DNA from: Misgurnus anguillicaudatus | Lineage: Eukaryota > Chordata > Actinopteri > Cypriniformes > Cobitidae | Length of the DNA: 64,000 nucleotides | Direction of reading: 5' to 3' | Assembly: GCF_027580225.2 (NCBI RefSeq) | Contig: NC_073352.2 | Coordinates: 29,940,001-30,004,000 of the forward strand | Part shown: in pieces, positions 10,942-23,150 of the stretch | How positions within the stretch are numbered: the stretch's first letter is position 1 | Layout of the letters: each line of letters starts with the position of its first letter | The notes under the pieces: model-generated | The model's input: the letters and a program-made list of their open reading frames with translations, nothing else | Told to the model about the DNA's origin: nothing | Databases searched by the model: none | Translations under genes and position numbers: made by a program

Positions 10942-11729
10942 AACCACCAATGTGATCAGATCTCAGCCCGTCACTGCTGTACTGAAAACATGACAACAGA
11001 TCTTTTTCGCTTCAGGGTGCCAAAACTCGCTCTCTCCCTTTAAATATTTAACCTCATACAGACCCACGTAAGACTGAGTAAATCTTTAAGACCTAACATG
11101 AACATACCTCAAACAACAATATAAATGAAGATTTATAAAATTGTATTTTTTTTTTAAACATTTACATTTCTGCATTTGGCAGTTTTATACATTTCTGCAT
11201 TTGGCAGTTTTATCCAAAGTGATTTACAAAAGTAAATCAGCAAAGTGATTAAACAATAATAAGAGAAGTGCAACCCAACGTTACTTCAGTTTATAAAGTT
11301 TTGCATTCTTTAGAGATGCTAAAGAAGACATAAATTAACAATCATAGAAATATACATTTATCTTTATGAAACATATAGTTGTGTATTATTGATTTTGGAC
11401 TTCAATGTAACCTGGACACGTTTTTGTATAACTCTGAATTATTCATAAAATCTAACTTAACATATAGTTTCTTTAGGCAGAAACGCAGGCGTGTTGGAGC
11501 AGGCCGTGACCCTGCTCACATTCCACACATTCTGAGATAGAAAACCTGCCCAAGGAAATTAACATTATTTTTCATTTAATGGTTCATTTGACATGAACTT
11601 TGTGCCACTACTAAAGATTTAAGTGTTTAAATGATGACCTTTAGCAGCTGTTGTGTATAACATCTACTGCTCATACATCAACAGCTATGACAAAGTCAAG
11701 AAAAACCAAGATGGTGATTTTTTCCAAAA

Positions 11730-12958
11730 ATGAAATTTATTTAAAAAAAGAGAGAAAGAGATCAAATGAAAGGTCACAATGTTACTTCTGTCGTTTCTAA
11801 ACAGAGTGTGATAAAAAATAACTCAACATCTCGCCAAAACTTCAGTGTCAACATGAAATGCTGTCAGCGACTCATTTCAAAAGCAATGTATTTTCCAGTC
11901 CAAATGTAATGGGAAGAAAAGATCTGGATTTGATGTTAAAAACAGGCAATTGACTGAGTGGTGGGAAGTCGTCTTCATACAACAACTGGTTTGGAAGGGA
12001 TGCGAAATTTGACAGATTTGTTTATTTCAGAGGCAGAGAGCTTAAAGTTTTACATCTGATAAAAATAAACACAAAAATTCACAATTAATTAACATTAAGG
12101 AAATATTTCAGTTTGACTCAGAAAACCTCTATAAAACACACAGTAGAGAGTCAAGAACCCCAATCGAGCTGGTTCTAGATGAGATCACATGATCTTGACT
12201 ATTGATTCGTGTTTGCACCGATATCTGTTAAAATGACAATGAGCTAGTCCACGTTTTAAGACAAAATCATCGATTTTATTTGCATGTTAGTAACTGATTA
12301 ATGCTTATTTAGTTTTTTCCTCCTCTGGTGATTAAATAGAAACTTTCATGTGTTCCACCGAATGCATCAATATGCAAATCAAATATTAAAAAGAGCTTCA
12401 CGATAAACCTGAACACAACCTTCAAACTACATTGACATGTTCAATACAATCAAAAATAAGCTTTAACACAAAACAAACCTGTTGCAAGAACAAATAAATA
12501 GAAACAAGTAACAGAATAACTTCATAAAGCTGATGGAGAGCTAAAGATGGTCTCTATCAGGTCCTGAACTCAAGACACTTTCGATTTGAGCCGTTAAACA
12601 TAAAACTCTCAAGTTCCTGGCTGAAGTTTTACAAATTTTTGGACTTCAGATCACAGACAGAAGGAGTAACTTTGTTCTAATAGCTTAAACGCTTGGGACT
12701 ACTACACAGAACTTGGATGTCGTCAGTGTTTTTCTTTGACCACCTGAATTCACCGAGCACACGCGGTGAACCGAGAAAGAACTTGATTATAACAATTAAA
12801 CAAACATATCCTATCTGAGGTCAGACGTATCTAAAGATGAACAAAATTATTGCACTGATTTCCTGCATCTATTCATGGGCGGAAATGATAAATAAAAACA
12901 ATAGTAATGTCAGAGTAAAATCAAACGCAGTATCAGAATGAGAAACAGTCCAGACGCT
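11730..12958 (-). other. leprotl1: Probable 3' UTR of leprotl1
   Basis: About 1.2 kb directly downstream of the leprotl1 stop, without recognisable transposons and without a coding frame. A minus-strand AATAAA (plus-strand TTTATT near 11737-11742) could be the poly(A) signal. The extent is inferred. The stretch 10942-11730, between this and the coiled-coil gene, has short repeats (a doubled CATTTCTGCATTTGGCAG unit near 11165-11215, a fragment of a SINE-like family) and nothing else I can name. Confidence 0.45.
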
Positions 12959-15900
12959 TCACCATTGCTGCCAGCTGAAATCGTCATTGGACCCAAACAC
13001 CAGGAAAAAGCCCAAGATGGTGGCGAAGATGACGATGTTTCCCGTCAGAACGAGCGCACAGGCACCCCAGGCAATCTGGAAACATACATTATTTATTCAG
13101 AGGACTTCATACTACAACATCGGACAAACAGTTTATATTATTATTACACAGCTCCTTGGAATGCTTGATTCTGATTGGCCAGTCGAGACATTTGCAAGTT
13201 TGTTATTCCCAGATAACAACCGCTCAAAACGAATAACACACGGTAATCCGGATGGTGCAAATCATTCTGACAGGTACAGTTTAATATTAAAAAATGTTTT
13301 TTAACATATGTGAGATTATATTTATAAATGATTAAACCAAAAGTGCGTTCATGATATTTTAACATCTTGTCTTATCTTAAAGCCCCCATGAAATTAAAAT
13401 TTAACTTTTTTCTTTTAGTATAAATAAGTTAGGTTTAAGAATAAATATAAACTGGTATGGTCCAAAACACTGAAAAAATTATCATACAGAAGATATAAGC
13501 ATTTAAAACCTAGTTTGGCATGTGCACTAAAAAAAGTCTAATTTTTCTGTACAATTAAATGCTCTTTAGATGCTGAAGCGCCCCGTCCTCTACGTTTTGT
13601 TGCGGTACGTCTTTGCTGAACTGTGCCATAAATGAAACGCTATTGGTTATTTTTTATAAAGGGGGAGGGTCTTCTCAATAGTTCTGTTTAAGGTTGCATA
13701 AAAATTAATCGCACACATGCATGTATATATTTAAGAAATATTTACATGTGTATATACATTTTATGTTTATATATAATTGTTATTATATAAAAATATGAAT
13801 ACTTTATACATATATTTTTTCTTAAAATTATACATGCATGTAAGTGTATTTAAATATACACTCACCTAAAGGATTATTAGGAACACCATACCAATATTGT
13901 GGTTGACCCCCTTTCACCTCCAAAACTGCCTTAATTCTATGTGGCATTGATTCAACAAGGTGCTGAAAGAATTCTTTAGAAATGTTGGCCCATATTGAAA
14001 GGATAGCATTTTGCAGTTGATGGAGATTTGTGGGATGCACATCCAGGGCATGAAGCTCCCGTTCAACCACATCCCAAAGATGCTCTATTGGGTTGAGATT
14101 TGGTGACTGCGTACAGTGAACTCATTGTCATGTTCAAGAAATCAATCTGAAATGATTCGAGCTTTGTGACATGGTCCAATATCCTGCTGGAAGTAGCCAT
14201 CAGAGGATGGGTACATGGTGGTCATAAAGGGATGGACATGGTCAGAAACAATGCTCAGGTAGGCCATGGCATTTAAAAGATGCCCAATTGGCACTAAGGG
14301 GCCTAAAGTGTGCCAAGAAAACACCCCCACACCATTACACCACCACCACCAGCCTGTACAGTGCTAACAAGGCATGATGGATCCATGTTCTCATTCTGTT
14401 TACGCCAAATTCTGACTCTACCATCTGAATGTCTCAACAGAAATCAAGACTCATCGAGGCAACATTTTTCCAGTCTTTAACTGTCCAATTTTGGTGAGCT
14501 TGTGCAAATTCTAGTCTCTTTTTCCTATTTGTAGTGGAGATGAGTGGTACCCGGTGGGGTCTTCTGCTGTTGTAGCCCATCTGCCTCAAGGTTGTGCGTG
14601 TTGTGGCTTCACAAATGCTTTGCTGCATACCACTGTTGTAACGAGTGGTCAGCTTGAATCAGTCGGCCCATTCTCCTCTGACCTCTAGCACCAACAAGGC
14701 CTTTTCACCCACAGGACTGCCGCATACTGGAATTTTCCCTTTTTACACAATTCTTTGTAAACCCTAAAAATGGTAGTGCGCGAAAATCCCAGTAACTGAG
14801 CAGATTGTGAAATACTCAGACCGGCTCGTCTGGCACCAACAACCATGCCATGCTCAAAATTGCTTACATCGCATTTCTTTCCCATTCTGACATTCAGTTT
14901 GGAGTTCAGGAGATTGTCTTGACCAGGACCACACCCCGAAATGCATTGAAGCAACTGCTATGTGATTGGTTGATTAGATAATTGCATTAATGAGGTGTTC
15001 CTAATAATCCTTCAGGTGAGCGTACATAATTATTATTCTTACATAAAGAACAACACTATACTTCACCCAGAGAGGAAAATTCTATCTTTACTTACTCAAC
15101 AAAGGTCGATCCAAACCTTTATGCTGTTTATAAAGCTACTTTACATTTACATAAATATCTGTTACCTTAGAATGAGCCATTTTCATCTACCAACAACGTG
15201 GGTCCCTTTACATGGAAGTCGCCATTTTGCACTACGGCTGCACGATAAATCGCATGTGATTGTCATGTGCATCTCATCCGGCATAATGCCGGTTCCTTGA
15301 TTAGTAGTAAATCACAATCAGCTGCTTTCACATGCGATTCATCTTGCAGCCCTATATGGCACCAGCATGTTTCTAAGGTCATAAACAGACAAACTGCTCT
15401 ACAGAACACGTTTCATCACTACATTGTCTCAGACAATGACATGTTTGTCCTGTGGTGGGTGCAGTAACTTCTCTATGTGCTTCGGAAGGGAGGGGTGAGC
15501 GGTGTACCGGCAATTGGTTGTAATTCGCCATCTCACCACTAGATGCTGCTAAAATTTACACAGTGCACCTTTAACAAAACATCACTACGATTTTGAAACT
15601 GCACAAGTTTGTGGTACTGTGTTTTTTACTTTATCTAAGACATTCTTCAACAAGCAACCACCTTGTGTTTCTATCAAAAACTAATATATTTTTTCTTATT
15701 TCTTATAAGTAAATAATGACAGAAATATCCTCTTTGGGGGATCTGTTTGGTTAACAAGAGGGCTTGATGTTTACCACATTAGCTCGAGCAAATATGACAG
15801 GCAGGCCAAAGGCAGAAACGACAATTCCCGTGGTGAGGAATATGGCCAGCTCTTTACAGGCATTACTGGCCGAATCTGTGTCGTCCACCACGCGGCGTGA

Positions 15901-16525
15901 GATGCAGTATGGGATGGGTGAGAGAATGTAGAAGAACAGCAGGAACAGAGGCCAGTATTCACTGCAGAGAACCACAAACATTAACATCCACACATCGTAT
16001 AAAAGATGACTGCATACATGATGAGGACAAAAGACTCACTTATAGACGGGCAGAGCACAGCCCAGCATGAGGAACATGAGACCAATCGCTCCTCCAAATG
16101 ACAAACTGATGAGAGCTTAAAGACACACAAAAAAGGAATTTCAGACACATGATCAAGTTGCCACAACTCACAAAGTAAATAATGACACACACTCTCTCTC
16201 TCTCTCTCTGTGTGTGTGTCTCACTAGAGGCAGAGAAAACGAAAGAGAGAGAACGTAACATTAACAGTATTATAAGGACTTATATTTATCTCCACGTGAA
16301 GCTCTCTAAGCTCTATTCATTTATGAATCTCTACGCTGTGAGGTGTATATAAACACAAACACTATACTATACACTTGCACATCTAAATACAGATGTGTGC
16401 GTGTGTTTATAGAACTGTTGATATACATCTGAGGCCGCTAATAAACATTAAACATTTCTACATCACTACTACACAGACACACCGCAAACACGCACACGGC
16501 GCTGCTCACCTTTTATTCCCGCCAT
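12959..16525 (-). CDS. leprotl1: Leptin receptor overlapping transcript-like 1 (LEPROTL1), 4 coding exons, 131 aa
   Basis: Exons: 16510-16525, 16040-16115, 15775-15961, 12959-13075. Total 396 nt including TGA, giving 131 residues, the length of human LEPROTL1. The protein is a small four-pass membrane protein of the LEPROT/Vps55 family, which acts in endosome-to-vacuole/lysosome sorting and lowers surface levels of receptors such as the leptin and growth hormone receptors (family knowledge). Visible motifs: [18 protein letters not shown] at the start, [50 protein letters not shown], and the C-terminus NDDFSWQQW. It is closer to LEPROTL1 than LEPROT, judging from [12 protein letters not shown] and the [13 protein letters not shown] stretch. 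Intron 3 (about 2.7 kb) has a dead Tc1-like element. It is transcribed divergently from fbxl12. Confidence 0.95.
13857..15024 (-). mobile_element. Tc1-like transposon, inactivated, in leprotl1 intron 3
   Basis: The terminal inverted repeats are about 31 bp: TACACTCACCTAAAGGATTA at the left and its near-perfect inverse (TAATCCTTCAGGTGAGCGTA) at the right. TA dinucleotides are present at both ends. Minus-strand transposase pieces include an N-terminal HTH region from ATG 14885 ([20 protein letters not shown]) and a C-terminal part ([20 protein letters not shown]). The frame is broken: a 1-nt deletion after the HTH (near 14730) and a stop in the first catalytic motif, where DESR reads DES-stop. 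Second family copy at 56066-58016. Confidence 0.9.
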
Positions 16526-16636
16526 ATTACAGATTTATAAACACAATAATTTACAGATTTAATTATTTTGATGTAAAGAAAGTCGTCGCGCTAATGCGCT
16601 CTCGTTGCCCTCCGCACTGCGCAAGCGCCGAATACT

Positions 16637-16667
16637 ACTTCCGGTATTGTTGCCAGCTCTCGCGAGA
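16637..16667. promoter_or_regulatory. Promoter motifs upstream of leprotl1: ETS-type site and TCTCGCGAGA box
   Basis: ACTTCCGGT (ETS-type core) and a perfect 10-bp palindrome TCTCGCGAGA (16658-16667) lie about 110-140 bp upstream of the leprotl1 ATG. Both are known elements of TATA-less, often bidirectional vertebrate promoters. Function here is inferred from position. fbxl12 starts about 1.1 kb away on the other strand, so a shared promoter is possible but the gap is long. Confidence 0.6.
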
Positions 16668-17811
16668 CAAATACGCATCTGTCTGCTTCAAAAACAACCA
16701 ATGTGATATATTGTACATTATCAGTACATGAACCAGAAACAACAAGTTATATTACATAAATCATCAAATTGCAACATTGCGCAAGGACATATCAGGGGAT
16801 CTCAATCTCCTATTGGGTTTAATCCAAAAATATCTCTTGAAATATTAATAAAAGTACAGATTTATAAATTCATTCAACACACTATTATAATTGAAATAAT
16901 TATGAATAAAGCGAAACAACATGGAGTCATATTGAAATCTCCACTCATGACAGTAAATTCTATACCATAAGTTTATGTTCAGCAATAACTTTTGTAAAAC
17001 TTGTTTTGATCAGTATAATTATAACCATAAAAAATTATCTAAATTGCAAACGACCTTTCTAAATAAATTATTATAACTACCCAGTGACCATCCTAATCAA
17101 GTGTAAAGGCACAAAATGTAATTTGTGCCCCTATAAAGTCTTTGTCTCAGTCTCATTATTAGAAGCACCAAAGTTTGATTTCAATCACAGATTTTACATT
17201 AATTTCAATATTTAATATGACCTTACTCAGTCAGTATTGAAGATATCAATATTACATGTTCACAGAATGTTCTTTACGAACAAAACATGAGAAATGACTT
17301 TAGCTGAGTTTAACTTGTCTATGGTTTTTACAGACTGGGTCAATTTCGCCGATAGAGGTCGCAAAAGGACAACACTATCTTAGATTCAAGACACTTTGAC
17401 GGAGCGTGAAATAATATAAGTTAAAATCTTCATATTGTTTAAACTTGAAACAAATGAACACCAAACAATTCTCAGATTAGTGGTTGTTTACTAAAACGTT
17501 GTTTTGTACGTTCGCAGATTTACGCGTCAGCTGAAAACAAAATCTGCTACTATGCTTACTGTGACTCAAGCAGACTATTGCGCATGCGCCAGGAAAGCAA
17601 GCCCTAAGGCTCGCGGGGCGATGTGACTGAGAATATATGCAGGGATTAAGCTAAGGATTTAAAAAAAATATATATCGCTAGTTTTGTCGCCAGGCGCTTT
17701 AAAAATGCCTGCAGACAAAGGTAAAAGCAAACTTCGCCGCTTGTATTTTGGTGTCGCCGTTAATTGAGTCCGTGTTTGTATGTTCTGCGCTGCTGAAGGT
17801 TCCGGGCTGTT

Positions 17812-19466
17812 ATGGCTGCGCTCACATACGGAACTCTGGACTGTTTCCCGGAAAACGTTTTAATTGATATTTTATCTTATTTAAATGTGCGAGAACTCGT
17901 GCGCAATTCCAGGTACAACATGTACAGTGTCTCCTAAAAGTAACCATTATAATGGAGTAAAATTCTGTCGTATAAAAATGTTTATATTAGATGTGATGTT
18001 TGTGTAAACAAAGGAAAGGAAACGATGCTCGTTAGCGAGAGAGTCTGAGATCAGACAGATTTCACACTGTATGTTTATATTTATGCGTGCATGGACGTTG
18101 TGTGTATCTGTTTGTATGTCTTGGTATGTGTTTGCTTGTGTGTCTGTGTTTATCTCTGTATTTATTTATGACTGTATGTGTAGGGTGTGCAGGCGATGGA
18201 AGCAGCTGGTGAAGGACCAGAGATTGTGGCGAGCTGTTGATCTGTCTACATGGAAAGGGGTGAGATGGCTTTTCTTACCATTCAGTCAATTTCCATGTGA
18301 ATTATATCAAGTCCCACCTCACAGGATAAGTAATATCCTGTTTGAATTAAACATTATTGGATTATTTTAATATGGGATACATTCTATAAAACTTTCTGGT
18401 TTGGTTTCACAAACTGTGTATCCGTTCTGTTGTTTGTATGTACACTTTATAGGTAACATCTCGGGTGCTGTGGATTTTGCTACGTCAGTATCTAGGTCGC
18501 GGACTAAGATATTTGCGCCTGCGCGGTCTGCTGTTGTCTGCGCGCGGTGGAGCTTTCCTCACTGAATCCTGGCTGCAGACTCTGACCTCCAAGTGTCCTC
18601 GTCTGCGCAGACTCTGCCTGCTGCACACAGACTTGCGCAGTTTACGCAGCTGCTCTCTGCTGCCCCCTTCTTTACAGGTGCTGGAACTGCATTATTGTGA
18701 AGTCTCACCTGAATTCTTTTCTCCGAATCCCGCTGTATTAAAACAAAGCAAAAATGATGCAAAAAACAAGGCGGCTTCATCCGCCAGCCAGAGCATCGCC
18801 ATACAGACGCTCGTTGTCAACAACGTACCGTCATTTTCCGATCAGCACCTGCGGAGTCTCGGATCGTGGCCGCACCTGAGCCACCTGGAGCTGCGGGATT
18901 TGATCCGTGTGACGGTAGCCGGTCTAAAGAGATGCGTTCCACCTGGCACGCAGGCGCTCGCCCACCTTAAACAGCTGGAGCTTGAGACGCGGAGCCGGAC
19001 GCAGATGGTGGCGTTGGGTCTGGGCGAGGGCTGGCCGGGTCTCGAGGGCCTCAGTTTGGGTGGTAAGGAGGTCAGTCCTGGTCTGCTGTCTCTCAGCCGG
19101 CTGCCAGACCTGCACTGGCTGCGTCTGCGCATGTGCAGACTGACGCACACTTTGGTGCTTAGAAGCTGCAGGTGCGTGATGATAACATTTTTATCAACAC
19201 TAGGATGTTTAATGAATGTGCTTTTTGATTCTGTAGCTTATTGTACTGTTGTGTCATTTGCCAGGTCTCTGACAAAGCTGCGCATGTTGGAGTTCAATGA
19301 GGTGGAGTTTGTAGAGGAGATGAGACAGGAAGAGACAGATTCAGAGGCGGACAGACTTAGAAGTGAAGATGATCCCGTGCCGAACCTCAGGCGTGCTTTA
19401 CGTTCTCTTCTCCCTCGATGCAGCGTCTGTTTCACCAAATGCACACTCACTGTAAATAAAGACTGA
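17812..19466 (+). CDS. fbxl12: F-box and leucine-rich repeat protein 12 (FBXL12), 4 coding exons, 365 aa
   Basis: Exons: 17812-17912, 18184-18259, 18453-19171, 19265-19466 (1098 nt with TGA). The N-terminus holds the F-box: FPENVLIDILSYLNVRELV, then VCRRWKQLVKDQRLWR with VDLSTWKG, which binds Skp1 in an SCF ubiquitin ligase. The rest is leucine-rich repeats for substrate choice: LRYLRLRGLLLSARGG, CPRLRRLCLLHTDLRSL, LPPSLQVLELHYCEVS, HLSHLELRDLIRVTV. The order and spacing match human FBXL12 (326 aa); this protein is somewhat longer, with an acidic stretch EEMRQEETDSEADR near the C-terminus. The last intron (19172-19264, 93 nt) has no stop and keeps frame if retained. An ATG at about 17705 followed by a donor-like GTAAAA may be an upstream untranslated exon. 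Poly(A) signal AATAAA at 19491-19496. Confidence 0.92.
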
Positions 19467-19499
19467 AACACACACTCATTTTTACTTCAAAATAAAACA

Positions 19500-20430
19500 A
19501 TTTAAATCTCTAAATAGTGTCTGTGCTGTGATAATGATAATGTTTTTAGAGTGAATCTCATGATGTCTGACATACCAGCGCTGAGTTTAAGGGAAAGAAT
19601 GAAGAAATTATATTTTGCTTAATTTAAAGGGTTTTTAGGGGAAGTATTTTGCATTGTGGCATAGATTAAGGCCACACTCTCATTACTATAATGGAAAAAA
19701 TACTTTGTATGTAAAATGTCATATTTTATGTGAAATGCAGGTAAAAGTGTAATATCAGATTGCATTACAGTGATGATGATATTTTGAAGCGAAATATTTT
19801 GTGTATATACCGTGAAATAATAATTACTATATTGCTTATAAACTTCAGTGAATAAATGAAATAAGTCCTGTTTGTTTTTAATTTGTGCCTTTGATGATTT
19901 CTCCAAGGTGTTATTGTGTAATTTTTTTAATGGTTTTGTTTTACTGTGCTTAACGTGAATAGCCCTGTGGTGTGTAATTGAAAAGGAAAAGTAGTCCATG
20001 AAGCTTTATTATCAGTTCATTCAAGTGTAGAAGTTTGGTTTCATTTGAAAACAGATAGGGCGTTTATTGTAAAATCACAATTTATAATTGTCATAAAAAT
20101 ATATAGTTTTAATAACTTTACAAAAGATACGAAATATCTTTATAAAAATACAATTGAAATGGGCCTGTTCTGTTAATAATGTAATTAGCATGTTATGTTT
20201 TAAGACAATAACTTTAAAATCTAAAAGTTTTTTTGAACTCTTGTAGATAGATTGTGTTTTAGTGACTGATGTTATTGTCAATGTGATTACACTGGTTAAC
20301 AGGTGTCAATATGGTGCTATGGGAGATGTGAGGACGTGCCACCACTAATCTAGGTCAGTGCTTGCCACCTGGTGCTCCTGTTCAGTCAGGAGGCTGTTGC
20401 TGTGGTAACACGTGGTATGCAATGTGGCCG
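19500..20430. other. Non-coding AT-rich stretch downstream of fbxl12
   Basis: No splice-compatible coding exon, tRNA or clear transposon was seen. The minus-strand open frames here (for example 19619-19999) are AT-rich and look random. Part of 20290-20400 is GC-richer but unrecognised. Confidence 0.5.
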
Positions 20431-20612
20431 TGCAGGCTGCATACGTCATCAACCCTGGTTTATTTCAGTTAACCGACCATTACATTAGCAAGCCATACGC
20501 ATATTACAACAAATTGCAATTAACTAAGTATAATAGTAAATTTCATGATATTCTGAAATAGGAGTGACGTATGGAGCAGCCTACAGGATGCAGCCTTCCG
20601 TTTGAGGAATCA
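20430..20612. repeat. DNA transposon fragment related to a copy at about 58030-58245
   Basis: GCTGCATACGTCATCAA through to GCAGCCTTCCGTTTGAGGAA is a diverged copy of the sequence at about 58030-58245, in the same order. The right end of the other copy (TTGAGAAACGGCC) matches the ends of elements at 38919 and 47007, so these form one loosely related family of non-autonomous elements. Confidence 0.6.
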
Positions 20613-20732
20613 CTTGGACATAAGAAATGTGCTGTCGCCATCTCGCGGCAAGAAATAATCTAATGGGTTCCCTGGATCTATGGTCAGAATAGAGGATATG
20701 CACGTAACGTCACATTCGGCGAAAGTGACTGC

Positions 20733-21470
20733 GGTTACGCCCACTGAGTGGCAAAAGACAAAGCGGCATAATGAATGAACAGTGTGAAATCAGCAAAAAC
20801 ACGGTGAAAACGCGCCTGAATGGGAAACAGCTGCTGTGTTATAGACTGGACCAACAGATTAACAAGAATTCGGAGCTATCGTTTTACAGACTGCCAAAAA
20901 ACACCCAAAGGAGAAGTAAATAGATCGTTGATGCCAACGTCCACAGACCACAGGTGGGTTGACCATTTGCCAGGGTCACTATCAAGCAGAGGTTTTACCT
21001 TCTACTTAAAAGTATTTTTTCAAGTAATTGTATTTTTATTCGTGTTTTTCTTTGAAAAACACATTCCAAAGCATATTATCATAATTTTTACTCTATTACA
21101 ATTCATAAGTACAAGTTTTTGTTTTACATTTTATATTTAAGTACATTAACGTACTTTTACTCAAGTAAAATTACACAATTTTAATGTAATTAGGTATTAA
21201 ATAAATTGTAATATGCAATATTAAATAATACACAGTATGATTTTATGATTTAGAATGTAGTGAAGTACATTGTTTCTCAATACAAACACCCTAATAAAGC
21301 ACAGATGTAAAATGTAACTTATGTAGCTAAGTATTGTCCACCTCTGCTATCAAGTCCAACTAAATTCAATTTAAGTTGATAATAGTCAGTTTTACTAGCA
21401 TTTTCGCAGCAGTCGCTATGAAAACCATCCATTTTGTTAAACGTTTGCCACTCAATGGGCGTGCTCCGGT
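20733..21470 (+). mobile_element. Decayed DNA transposon carrying a broken THAP-type zinc finger start
   Basis: Inverted ends near 20735-20757 (GCCCACTGAGTGGCAAA) and 21447-21465 (TTTGCCACTCAATGGGC). Just inside the left end, a frame from ATG 20820 reads MGNSCCVIDWTNR; a frameshift near 20883 then moves to FYRLPKNTQRRSK. This is the Cys-Cys half of a THAP domain, a DNA-binding finger carried by P-element-like and other transposons. The second Cys/His pair is absent. A hAT element is inserted at 20987-21346. It is a non-functional fragment. Confidence 0.55.
20987..21346. mobile_element. Non-autonomous hAT element with perfect 8-bp target duplication
   Basis: Begins CAGAGGTTTTACCTTCTACT and ends AAGTATTGTCCACCTCTG. 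It is flanked on both sides by CTATCAAG (20979-20986 and 21347-21354). The 8-bp duplication and CAG..CTG ends are hallmarks of hAT transposition. No coding content. Confidence 0.9.
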
Positions 21471-21849
21471 GACCAGGGGGGCAGGGTTTCATATTTTATT
21501 AAAGCTTCTTGGGCCCCATCTGCTGTTAGCATTCCATTGACTCTCCGATTCATTTTGGCATCACTTTGACAGCGAATAAGCCACGTAAGCCAATCAGAAT
21601 CCCGAAAACAGCAACAAATCACTTCCCGTTCCTTTTTTGAACAAGGTCGCACTTTTGGCGTATGTGTAAGCTCTGGCGCATACTGTGACATTGGCTGCCT
21701 AAAATATCCGTTTGTCTCAGTTTACATGCAACCGTGCAACCAAAGATTTACAAAATGTACACTCTTACCAGAGTTTTTAGAAAGAATCGGTTTCAGAAGC
21801 AAGTTCTCTGTTTGCGTAAACGAAGGGCGCAAACTAAGTAAAATCTCTC

Positions 21850-22394
21850 AGGTCTAGTCCACACGGACACGGGTATTTTTTATAACCGCAAGTTTTTTCA
21901 CGCTGTTCGGCAGTTCGTCCACACGAAACCGGATCAGGGCACTGAAACCGAGCATATTTGAAAACCCCGGCCAGGGTGAGCTTTTTAAGAAACCCCGGTT
22001 ACAGTGGTGCCGTGTAGAGAGTAAAACCGGGGGTTTTGCCTTGCGACGTCAGAGTGTGCGCGTTATCCACTGTGTTTGACGTCAAGATTGTGCACTGCTG
22101 ACTTCTTTGTTGATGATTCTGTGCAATGGCGGACGTACCTTGCCAATAATAACTGTGCTAATAGGGCTTCTAACATTGTATACAGATAGATGCTCAGTTA
22201 TCTCACTATATTGCGGAACACGATTTGGGTTATATCCCCGCCTGCTGGTGTGGCATGCTCTTGACAGCGCTTGATAGCGTGCTTTGCTTTATTGTGTGGA
22301 TGGATATTTAATTTAAACCGAGCATATGTGGACAGGATTTTTTTTAGGGAAAACTCTGGTTATAAATATACCCGTGTACGTGTGGACTAGGCCT
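21850..22394. mobile_element. Non-autonomous DNA transposon, about 545 bp, with about 38-bp inverted ends
   Basis: The left end (CTAGTCCACACGGACACGGG then TATTTTTTATAACC) and the inverse of the right end (CTAGTCCACACGTACACGGG then TATATTTATAACC) differ at only a few bases. No convincing target duplication was seen, so the superfamily is left open. No ORF. Confidence 0.75.
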
Positions 22395-22985
22395 CAGTTT
22401 TTCAAAATAACCATGTATGTGTAAACAGGGCCTAATATTATGTCAGAGTCCGCTGCTTGTATAGTAAGTAAACATGCTGCACAGTGTTTTGTAAATGTAT
22501 ATGTTAGAGCTTTCTCTGATATTTTAGTGCAATTAATGAAATAATCTTGCCCAACTTTCACACGCTTGCAAAAATGAAACTACGCAGAGATCCGCCGCTT
22601 TAGTTTTATCAATGAAAGGCTAAAAATACTGTACACCGTGTGTTCGCGCCAGAAGTCAGAAAAGACGTAAAACAATGTGTTCAGTACCTCAGATAAAATA
22701 AATAGGCGGAGAGAAGGCAGTTTCCTGTGGCTTTTCGACACATTCAACCACATGTGCGTTTACACTACAAAAGCAATCCTAACGAAAGGGGTTTCGACTA
22801 CCTGTGAATGTTGTTGAAAGTGGTTGAAAGCGGACAAGCTTAAAACGTTTTGAGAACCGTTTACAACTGGCATTGAACAAGTTTGTGCTATTGGCGTAGG
22901 TGCGAGATCTGGCGCATACTGTGACGTTGGCTGCCTTAACGTCGTCCACTTGTGATTCGATCAACGAAAACGAGTGTTAATGCCA
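22395..22985. other. Non-coding stretch between transposon and tRNA array
   Basis: No gene seen. A short segment (TGCGAGATCTGGCGCATACT with GTGACGTTGGCTGCC, 22899-22934) repeats, diverged and in the same direction, at about 21665-21700. This indicates repeat DNA. Confidence 0.4.
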
Positions 22986-23150
22986 AGTGTCAACAGCCTC
23001 TAGATGTCTAATTGAACAAAATCTCTTCTATATCTTTAATTGTATAAGATAAATTTTATACATAAGCAACAAAAAGTTGAACGATCCATCAACCATCCTC
23101 TCTTTATTCATGATTATCACAGCTGTTTTTCTGTGAACATCAGCTGTGAT
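22986..23150 (+). pseudogene. 5' flank and first 8 nt of a split tRNA-Ser gene
   Basis: The flank (CTAGATGTCTAATTGAACAA near 23000; CCATCAACCATCCTCTCTTT near 23085) matches the flank found upstream of other tRNA-Ser copies (28785 onward and 27607 onward). It leads to CATCAGCTGTGAT, where GCTGTGAT (23143-23150) equals tRNA nt 1-8. The next bases belong to the satellite. The matching 3' portion is at 26705-26777, on the far side of the satellite array. Confidence 0.75.

Noticed and set aside
17700..17720. ATG followed by five codons and a GTAAAA, upstream of fbxl12
   Set aside because: Could be a coding first exon, but the F-box starts properly at 17812 with an ATG and family-like N-terminus, so this is at most a 5' UTR exon.
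18559..19471. Minus-strand frames of 73-102 residues opposite fbxl12
   Set aside because: Antisense shadows of GC-rich leucine-repeat coding exons.
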